Notes under the pieces: generated by a model
Seen by the model: the letters and a program-made list of their open reading frames with translations, nothing else
Told to the model about the DNA's origin: nothing
Database searches by the model: none
Made by a program: the position numbers and the translations under genes
Origin: Phycisphaerae bacterium
Lineage (GTDB): Bacteria > Planctomycetota > Phycisphaerae > Sedimentisphaerales > Anaerobacaceae
NCBI GenBank assembly: GCA_030667885.1
Contig: DAOUVA010000072.1
Coordinates: 1 to 11,669 of the forward strand
DNA: 11,669 bases
Reading direction: 5' to 3'
Part shown: one piece after another, positions 7,573-11,669 of the stretch
How positions within the stretch are numbered: position 1 is the stretch's first letter
How the letters are laid out: each line of letters starts with the position of its first letter

Positions 7573-7646
7573 TTTTTTCCCCGGCTTAAATTCATTCTTA
7601 GTGCTTTATGCGCATAGTATATTGCCTGATACGACAGACAATACGA

Positions 7647-7674
7647 ATTATAGCGATTGTCTTCTTAAAAGCAA
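7647..7674 (-). promoter_or_regulatory. Candidate promoter for the five-gene minus-strand cluster
   Basis: On the minus strand, TTGCTT (7669-7674) and a perfect TATAAT (7647-7652) are separated by 16 bases. The GTG start lies about 75 bases downstream. The -35 box matches only three of six consensus bases. Confidence 0.45.
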
Positions 7675-7702
7675 TTCAAACTTTGCCCTCCCCTGATTTT
7701 GA

Positions 7703-7732
7703 TTACCTTTCAAGCCTTTATTGAAGTATAAT
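7703..7732 (+). promoter_or_regulatory. Candidate promoter for the Tat-signal isomerase-like gene
   Basis: A perfect TATAAT lies at 7727-7732. The best -35 at an acceptable distance (TTACCT, 7703-7708, 18-base spacer) is poor. This leaves an untranslated leader of about 90 bases containing the palindrome GAAGCTTC (7739-7746) and two copies of ATTGAAGT. No known riboswitch was recognised. Confidence 0.3.
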
Positions 7733-7811
7733 CTTTGTGAAGCTTCAGCCGTCAAAGACTTCATTGAAGTTTTGTAAACCAGTTTTTTTGTACCGACCGT
7801 AACTATTTTAT

Positions 7812-7820
7812 GGAAAGGAG
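7812..7820 (+). promoter_or_regulatory. Strong ribosome binding site deciding the isomerase-like start
   Basis: GGAAAGGAG ends five bases before the ATG at 7826. An in-frame GTG at 7820 overlaps this site and is therefore unlikely to be the start. Confidence 0.75.
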
Positions 7821-7825
7821 TGAAA

Positions 7826-8782
7826 ATGCTCAGCGAGAATATTCCGACGAACCGACGCACATTTATAAGAAATTCACTGATAAGCACAACCTCACTGGCC
7901 TTTATGGCAACGACTAAATTACAGGCCGAACAGTCAAAACTTCCATCATTGCGGCTGGGAGGCCCAACATTTGGAAAATTTGACGGCCCTGATGCATGGG
8001 TAAAAGCTGTCAGGAAACTCGGCTACAGTGCTGCCTACTGTCCTGTAGACGCCAGGGAAAAAGACGATGTCGTAAAAGCCTATGCCCGCGCAGCTAAAAA
8101 AGCTGATATAATTATTGCCGAAGTCGGGGCATGGAGCAATCCAATCAGCCCAGACGAAAAAACTCGCAAGGAAGCTCTGGAAAAATGCCGCAGCCAATTG
8201 GCCCTGGCCGACCGAATCGGAGCCAACTGCTGTGTAAATATCAGCGGTTCAATTAGTGAAGATTGGGCTGGCCCTTCTCCGAAAAACCTGACAGAAGAAA
8301 CATTTGATATCATCGTTGAAACAACACGCTCAATTATCGATGATGTCAAACCTACCAGAACATTTTTTACGTTGGAAACTATGCCGTGGGCCTATCCCGA
8401 TTCCCCCGACTCATATTTATACCTGCTAAAAGCAATTGACCGCAAGCGATTCGCTGTCCATCTCGACCCCGTCAATCTTATATGCAGCCCTCAGAGATAT
8501 TTTAGAAACGGCCGGCTTATCCGCGAATGCTTTAGAAAACTCGGCCCTAATATCAAAAGCTGCCATGCAAAAGACATTCTTCTGAGCACAAAACTTACAA
8601 CGCACCTCGACGAAGTTCGCCCGGGTTTGGGAGGACTGGACTACGCTGTGTTTTTAAGAGAATTAAGCAAGCTCCCTCATCTTCCGCTAATGTTGGAACA
8701 CTTGCCTAATGCAGAAGAATACCGGCTGGCCGCTACACATGTCCGTTCCGTTGCAAAATCAATAGGACTGTCCTTCGGCTGA
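7826..8782 (+). CDS. Tat-exported sugar phosphate isomerase/epimerase-like TIM-barrel protein
   Basis: A 318-residue member of the xylose-isomerase-like (AP endonuclease 2) TIM-barrel superfamily, which isomerises, epimerises or cleaves sugars and related compounds with a divalent metal. The N-terminus has a twin-arginine signal N-R10-R11-T-F-I-R, then a moderately hydrophobic stretch to about residue 30 and a likely cleavage after LQA at 32-34. This predicts export of the folded protein, as often seen for planctomycete members of the family. Four likely metal ligands are visible: E184 in LETMPW, D214 in HLDPVNL, H247 in CHAKD and E291 in MLEHLP. This E-D-H-E quartet is intact, so an active enzyme is plausible. 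Substrate cannot be read from the sequence. The gene appears monocistronic, and its stop codon lies inside the terminator hairpin. It is transcribed away from the GH10-like cluster across a shared intergenic region. Confidence 0.88.
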   Translation: MLSENIPTNRRTFIRNSLISTTSLAFMATTKLQAEQSKLPSLRLGGPTFGKFDGPDAWVKAVRKLGYSAAYCPVDAREKDDVVKAYARAAKKADIIIAEVGAWSNPISPDEKTRKEALEKCRSQLALADRIGANCCVNISGSISEDWAGPSPKNLTEETFDIIVETTRSIIDDVKPTRTFFTLETMPWAYPDSPDSYLYLLKAIDRKRFAVHLDPVNLICSPQRYFRNGRLIRECFRKLGPNIKSCHAKDILLSTKLTTHLDEVRPGLGGLDYAVFLRELSKLPHLPLMLEHLPNAEEYRLAATHVRSVAKSIGLSFG

Positions 8783-8802
8783 AAAACCCGCCGTTTTTTT
8801 TT
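8776..8802 (+). terminator. Intrinsic terminator of the isomerase-like gene
   Basis: Stem CGGC (8776-8779) pairs with GCCG (8790-8793), followed at once by nine T. An alternative stem, AAAAAC (8782-8787) with GTTTTT (8793-8798), overlaps it. The gene's TGA lies inside the structure. Confidence 0.55.
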
Positions 8803-8841
8803 CACACTACAGTGGCTTGAACTGCAAACGCAATGAACATG

Positions 8842-8870
8842 AAAAAAAAGACAGTTTGAAACTTTACTGT
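8842..8870 (-). terminator. Intrinsic terminator of the minus-strand hypothetical gene
   Basis: Read on the minus strand, ACAGT (8866-8870) and ACTGT (8851-8855) form a stem around a 10-base loop. C and eight T follow (8842-8849). It lies 45 bases beyond the stop of the 8915-9385 gene and faces the plus-strand terminator just before it. Confidence 0.55.
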
Positions 8871-8914
8871 TGAAATCTACCGAGCGAACTTGGCGACTAT
8901 AACCTTCGGAATCG

Positions 8915-9385
8915 TCAATTCAAAGCTGCCTCGCTCTGGCCGCATACGCGATAGTGTTTCATTTGGACTTCGTAATGAAGATTGTTCTTCTCGATGAGCT
9001 TGGCTATCAAGCCAATTTGATTAAGCAGCATTTCAATCAAATCGATATTCAACAAAGTTGATTCGGGATTGTGTTGCGGCAAAACAACAAACACATATCC
9101 ATAATTGCTCTCTTCTGTCGCCAATTGCCCGGCAACAATACTGCAATCATTTGAGCTGGTTATGACCGGCTCGGCACCGTCATCAATCGTAACGCAAATC
9201 TCTTTCAAAAAGGACTCACTAATGTTCAGCTTGGCAAACTCTTCAGGATCGCTTGGACGGCTGTTGCCGTCAGTATCCATAATTACTAATAAAGGCCCCC
9301 GTTCAGGTAATACTTCGAAAATCTGCCGTGTAATCTGATCGGTCAGCATAAAACCAGGAGAAGACAGCGATTGATATATATCCAT
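8915..9385 (-). CDS. Conserved hypothetical protein, possibly a signalling domain
   Basis: A 156-residue soluble protein without a signal peptide or membrane segment. The order of strands and helices (LLVIMDTDG near 32-40, SFLKEICVTIDDG, an NCSIVAGQLA-like region, YGYVFVVLPQ, then the long helix LLNIDLIEMLLNQIGLIAKLIEK) resembles a small GAF- or PAS-like sensor fold. This is a by-eye impression without motif support. I associate similar proteins with planctomycete genomes, but their function is unknown to me. The start is firm: AAGGAG at 9394-9399 lies eight bases before the ATG. It follows the STAS / anti-sigma / amidase genes on the same strand after a 191-base gap and has its own terminator, so it is probably a separate unit. 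The neighbourhood is at least consistent with a regulatory role. Confidence 0.75.
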   Translation of the reverse strand: MDIYQSLSSPGFMLTDQITRQIFEVLPERGPLLVIMDTDGNSRPSDPEEFAKLNISESFLKEICVTIDDGAEPVITSSNDCSIVAGQLATEESNYGYVFVVLPQHNPESTLLNIDLIEMLLNQIGLIAKLIEKNNLHYEVQMKHYRVCGQSEAALN

Positions 9386-9422
9386 TTGATTGACTCCTTA
9401 CTTGTTTTGAACAGAATAACTA

Positions 9423-9451
9423 ATAAAAGTTTCGGTATAATCACACGGCAA
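9423..9451 (-). promoter_or_regulatory. Weak candidate promoter for the hypothetical gene
   Basis: On the minus strand, TTGCCG (9446-9451) and TTTTAT (9423-9428) are separated by 17 bases; each matches four of six consensus positions. It lies about 40 bases upstream of the ATG at 9385. Confidence 0.3.
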
Positions 9452-9576
9452 CTTTCTTAGAGGTAATGTTTAGGGGTAATTCTGCCAAAAAAGCTTATTT
9501 GAGGAGTTTAAAAGTGAGTTTATGGGACGTAGTAAGCTTGCTGTATGAAGAAGGATATGGCTGCAGGATTAAGGCA

Positions 9577-10227
9577 TTAATTAAGCATCGATCTCAGCCT
9601 GGTTATCGACAAATTCCTTCCGGGACATTCGGTTACTCGCGCTCCGGGAGTAGTCTTATGACCATAAATACGGTTGTTTGGTATTCCATATCGTTTTTGT
9701 AGAAAACGAATCAATTTCACAAGCGACTGTACCTGCCGTGATGAAGGCGCAGTTCTATTGAAATTGCCAACAAGGCAAATTCCTATTCCATCTTTATTGG
9801 CCCAATTATTGGGCTCTGCTCTACAATGAGCGCCGGTTATCTGCTTTCGCCAGCGAAACGTTACCTCAACCTGACCGTCAGTGCTGTCTGTGCCGTTACC
9901 TATAACAAAATCATAGCCAACCCCTTCCCAATGGTTGCGTTCCCTGTGCCATTTGTCGATGATAGTGGCATTTCCGAAATCTGTTGCTGTGTGATGTACC
10001 ACTATAGCCCTCCAGCCCTTCTCCAACTGTGAAGGCGGATACCAGCTTCGGGATATATTGCCGTACGTAGCTCTACTGTTTTGTTTAGGTGCGATAACTC
10101 TCGGGGGAATAACTCTGGGCTCGTAAACGGTGGTGCTTACAATTTGGGGCATCGGCTCATTGTTGATTCCACAGCCGCCTAAAAAAAACACACAACTCAA
10201 AAAAATACAAACTCTGTTAATCATCAT
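9577..10227 (-). CDS. Lipoprotein N-acetylmuramoyl-L-alanine amidase (Amidase_2/PGRP fold)
   Basis: Zinc amidase that would cut the bond between N-acetylmuramic acid and L-alanine in peptidoglycan. The 216-residue protein starts with a lipoprotein signal: hydrophobic residues 6-16 and lipobox L-G-G-C with C19. It would thus be membrane-tethered and face the periplasm. A linker to about residue 70 leads to the catalytic domain beginning WRAIVVHHTA. Likely zinc ligands are H78, H190 in GHKTTPG and C201 in TECPG. The conserved GIGICLVGNF strand lies between them. Spacing from the second His to Cys is 11 residues, compared with about 8 in T7 lysozyme, which implies a small loop insertion. Two adjacent ATG codons start the frame, and only a weak GGA precedes them. 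The gene lies 34 bases after the anti-sigma gene on the same strand, so co-transcription with the partner-switch pair is likely. Confidence 0.9.
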   Translation of the reverse strand: MMINRVCIFLSCVFFLGGCGINNEPMPQIVSTTVYEPRVIPPRVIAPKQNSRATYGNISRSWYPPSQLEKGWRAIVVHHTATDFGNATIIDKWHRERNHWEGVGYDFVIGNGTDSTDGQVEVTFRWRKQITGAHCRAEPNNWANKDGIGICLVGNFNRTAPSSRQVQSLVKLIRFLQKRYGIPNNRIYGHKTTPGARVTECPGRNLSITRLRSMLN

Positions 10228-10261
10228 TCCATTGCTTTCATCAGTAAGAAAATGTACTTGA

Positions 10262-10717
10262 TTACACCTCTGTCTGGTCCTTATCTTTTTTCAGACTGGG
10301 TTTTTCCTTATATCTGACCATATACAGATTATTGCCGGCTTCGTTGAACTTAACGACATCCATATACGAGTTCATAAGCAGCAATCCCCTGCCGCCCGGC
10401 TTGTAAAGATCCTCGCCGTATCGCGGATCTGCTACTGATGCAGGTTCAAAGCCATCACCCTGGTCGGTCAGGGAAATCTCGATTTTCTCAAAATCAACAG
10501 AACATTCTATCTTGACCTCTTTGCTGGAGTCCATTTTATTGCCGTGCTTAACGGCATTAAGAAAAGCCTCCTCCAGGGCCAAATGAACCGCAAAAGTATC
10601 ATCGTTGTCAAAACCGTAGGGTTCAAGCTTGGACAGAACCTGCTCGCAGACCCCGACGACTGCAGATGGCCTGCTTTCTACAACCATTGTGAAATTGATT
10701 GGTGTTTTTGATACCAT
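10262..10717 (-). CDS. RsbW-like anti-sigma factor / serine kinase (GHKL ATPase)
   Basis: A 151-residue GHKL-fold ATPase of the anti-sigma regulatory family (RsbW, SpoIIAB). Such proteins bind a sigma factor and also phosphorylate a STAS-domain antagonist, which frees or traps the sigma factor. The N box is clear: LALEE at 46-50 with N54, then KHGN at 57-60. The G1 box is DQGDGF (85-90) and the G2 box is GGRGLLLM (108-115). The C-terminal tail, after about residue 138, is highly charged (KKDKDQ). No strong ribosome binding site is visible before the ATG at 10717. The gene begins 31 bases after the STAS gene, its predicted partner, and is followed by the amidase gene. No sigma factor gene lies in the window, so the target is unknown. 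Some relatives act on PP2C phosphatases or other outputs instead. Confidence 0.92.
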   Translation of the reverse strand: MVSKTPINFTMVVESRPSAVVGVCEQVLSKLEPYGFDNDDTFAVHLALEEAFLNAVKHGNKMDSSKEVKIECSVDFEKIEISLTDQGDGFEPASVADPRYGEDLYKPGGRGLLLMNSYMDVVKFNEAGNNLYMVRYKEKPSLKKDKDQTEV

Positions 10718-10748
10718 AAGCGAAACAATAGTCTTTCGCCTAATTCAC

Positions 10749-11108
10749 TTAAGATAAGTCCTCGACTGCACTTTCAACATCTTTATGAATATCGAAAGTT
10801 GTGGTCAAACGCGTTATTTTGAAAATCTCGAATATATTCGGATTTATATTACAAAGTTTTAGCTGTCCGTCCTTTTCGTAAATCCTTTTGCTGAGCCTTA
10901 TTAACAGTCCTAAAACTGCTGACGACAAAAATCTGACGTTGCCAAAATCCAAAATCAGTTTTATCCGTTTAGCCGGCTCAACGATAGACATAATCGAATC
11001 CTGAAGTGCCTTAATATCTTTTTCTTCGAGGATTTTTTCGTCTGTAAAAGTGACTATTGTTGCATTATCCACATATTCAACGCCTATTTTTGGCTTAATC
11101 TCAGCCAT
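10749..11108 (-). CDS. Anti-anti-sigma factor, STAS domain (SpoIIAA/RsbV-like)
   Basis: A 119-residue single STAS domain that would compete with a sigma factor for the anti-sigma ATPase encoded next to it. The phosphorylation region reads LDFGNVRFLSSAVLG (53-67). By alignment with SpoIIAA F-M-D-S-S-G-L-G, the phosphoacceptor is S63; the usual preceding Asp is Ser (S62) and the following Ser is Ala. The ATG at 11108 is preferred because GGAG (11115-11118) lies six bases upstream. An in-frame ATG at 11120 overlaps that site and would add four residues. The gene is first in a likely three-gene operon (STAS, ATPase, amidase) behind a strong promoter at 11146-11174. Function as an RsbV-type switch protein is confident as a class; the pathway is not known. 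Confidence 0.92.
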   Translation of the reverse strand: MAEIKPKIGVEYVDNATIVTFTDEKILEEKDIKALQDSIMSIVEPAKRIKLILDFGNVRFLSSAVLGLLIRLSKRIYEKDGQLKLCNINPNIFEIFKITRLTTTFDIHKDVESAVEDLS

Positions 11109-11114
11109 ATTAAA

Positions 11115-11118
11115 CTCC
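11115..11118 (-). promoter_or_regulatory. Ribosome binding site deciding the STAS start
   Basis: GGAG on the minus strand is six bases before the ATG at 11108 and overlaps the alternative ATG at 11120, so the shorter protein is favoured. Confidence 0.65.
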
Positions 11119-11145
11119 ATAATATAATAATCAAATTATATCGGA

Positions 11146-11174
11146 ATATTACGTTAGTATATTTAGCCTGTCAA
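11146..11174 (-). promoter_or_regulatory. Strong sigma70-type promoter of the STAS / anti-sigma / amidase operon
   Basis: On the minus strand, a perfect -35 TTGACA (11169-11174) is followed after exactly 17 bases by TAATAT (11146-11151), four of six matches to TATAAT. A perfect TATAAT also lies at 11135-11140 but has no good -35. The start codon at 11108 is about 37 bases beyond the -10. This predicts a housekeeping-type promoter and a short leader. Confidence 0.7.
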
Positions 11175-11252
11175 GTCTTTTGCATTTTGAGCTATTTTCA
11201 TTGTAAATATTTCCACTCGAAGTTAAAGAATAACTCCAAGCCGGGATTTTGA

Positions 11253-11623
11253 AATTGGCTTTGATCCGGCTTCTCGCGGGGCCACGCCGCGACAAGTTGG
11301 GTTTGCCTTCTAAATGATTAGTGATTAATGATTGATTATTGGCTTTGAATTGGGTTTGTTTTTTTGGGCCCATATCCGCGATTTTCTTCATAATCGGTTG
11401 TAAATACTCACTTTGCATCAATTTTGCCCTTTCGCCAAATTGGGTTTGAATTGGGTTTGTTTTGGCTTAAATTGGGTTTGAATTGGCTTTGTTTTGGGTT
11501 AAATTGGGTTTGTTTTGGCTTTGAATTGGGTTTGTTTTTTGGCCCGGTGAGCGGCATAAAATCTCGTAATATCTTGTCATATCTAAAGTTATGTTCATTT
11601 TGTCGTTTTTGAAATTGGGTTTG
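11253..11623. repeat. Intergenic region with AATTGGGTTTG / AATTGGCTTTG repeats
   Basis: This non-coding stretch, part of the roughly 500 bases beyond the promoter, is built from short near-identical units read on the plus strand as AATTGGGTTTG or AATTGGCTTTG. Single or paired copies lie at 11253-11263, 11295-11305 (AGTTGGGTTTG), 11338-11358 and 11613-11623. A dense array lies at 11438-11534. Between them is a GC-rich inverted repeat, TCGCGG (11274-11279) and CCGCGA (11287-11292). Three open frames of 62-90 codons here simply reflect the repeats, which lack stop codons. They have no ribosome binding site or recognisable protein and are not called as genes. I associate this repeat type with dispersed intergenic repeats of Phycisphaerae genomes. 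Confidence 0.75.
11438..11534. repeat. Dense array of nine 10-11 base units
   Basis: Nine consecutive units, each 10 or 11 bases: AATTGGGTTTG (11438, 11449, 11470, 11502, 11524), AATTGGCTTTG (11481), TTTTGGCTTTG (11513), TTTTGGCTTA (11460) and TTTTGGGTTA (11492). The sixth or seventh base alternates between G and C, and the first two bases between AA and TT. No spacers separate the units. Confidence 0.85.
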
Positions 11624-11669
11624 TTTTGCATAAAAAGGGCTGATTTGTCGAACATTCTCTACAGTTGTA

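Noticed and set aside
9466..9702. Plus-strand open frame with an internal GTG at 9513 preceded by GAGGAG.
   Set aside because: The ribosome binding site is tempting, but more than half of the frame lies antisense to the conserved amidase C-terminus including its zinc ligands. The product matches nothing I recognise.
11438..11534. Possible CRISPR array.
   Set aside because: Units are only 10-11 bases, contiguous and without unique spacers; no cas gene is present.
11149..11655. Open frames of 62-90 codons on both strands (11149-11421 and 11467-11655 minus, 11424-11612 plus).
   Set aside because: They are made mostly of the 11-base repeats and translate to low-complexity K-P-N-Q or G-L-F-W strings. 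They lack ribosome binding sites and run on both strands of the same bases.

Overview
This window looks like a chromosomal segment from a planctomycete, most likely class Phycisphaerae. The evidence is mixed. There is a secreted protein with a C-terminal pair of dockerin-like Ca-binding repeats of the D-x-x-x-D-G-x-x-D kind that is common in that group. There is a Tat-exported sugar-isomerase-like protein and a Kdo transferase for lipid A. Two hypothetical proteins resemble families I associate with planctomycetes. There is also an intergenic block of TTGGGTTTG/TTGGCTTTG repeats of a kind I associate with Phycisphaerae genomes. Taxonomy is inference from these signs; no rRNA or universal marker is present.

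Layout. Positions 1-258 are non-coding and carry a possible promoter for the first gene. 259-1902 (+) encodes a secreted two-lobed retropepsin-like aspartic protease with a dockerin-like tail. 2044-3339 (+) is waaA (Kdo transferase). Facing it, with a 17-base gap, is a five-gene minus-strand cluster transcribed from about 7.57 kb down to 3.36 kb. It encodes a GH10-like protein with altered catalytic motifs, a membrane-anchored ComEA-like helix-hairpin-helix protein, a conserved hypothetical protein with a degenerate treble-clef-like N-terminus, a lipoprotein with a LolA/LolB-like look, and a stand-alone homocysteine methyltransferase domain. A divergent intergenic region (7573-7825) separates this cluster from a Tat-signal TIM-barrel isomerase/epimerase-like gene (7826-8782, +). 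Two terminators follow back to back, the second serving a minus-strand hypothetical gene (8915-9385). The last gene block (11108-9577, minus) has a strong sigma70-type promoter. It encodes an anti-anti-sigma STAS protein, an RsbW-like anti-sigma ATPase and a lipoprotein N-acetylmuramoyl-L-alanine amidase. The window ends in about 500 bases of repeat-rich non-coding DNA that abuts this promoter.

How the genes may work together. The STAS/ATPase pair forms a classic partner-switching module. Its probable co-transcription with a peptidoglycan amidase suggests a link between stress or sigma-factor control and cell-wall turnover; this is inference. The five-gene cluster is tightly spaced but functionally mixed (sugar-barrel fold, DNA-binding fold, lipoprotein, methyl transfer), so co-transcription is better supported than a common pathway. 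The most unusual items are the single-chain duplicated retropepsin with dockerin repeats, the GH10-like protein lacking both usual catalytic glutamates and any signal peptide, the amidase within a partner-switch operon, and the 11-base repeat array next to that operon's promoter.
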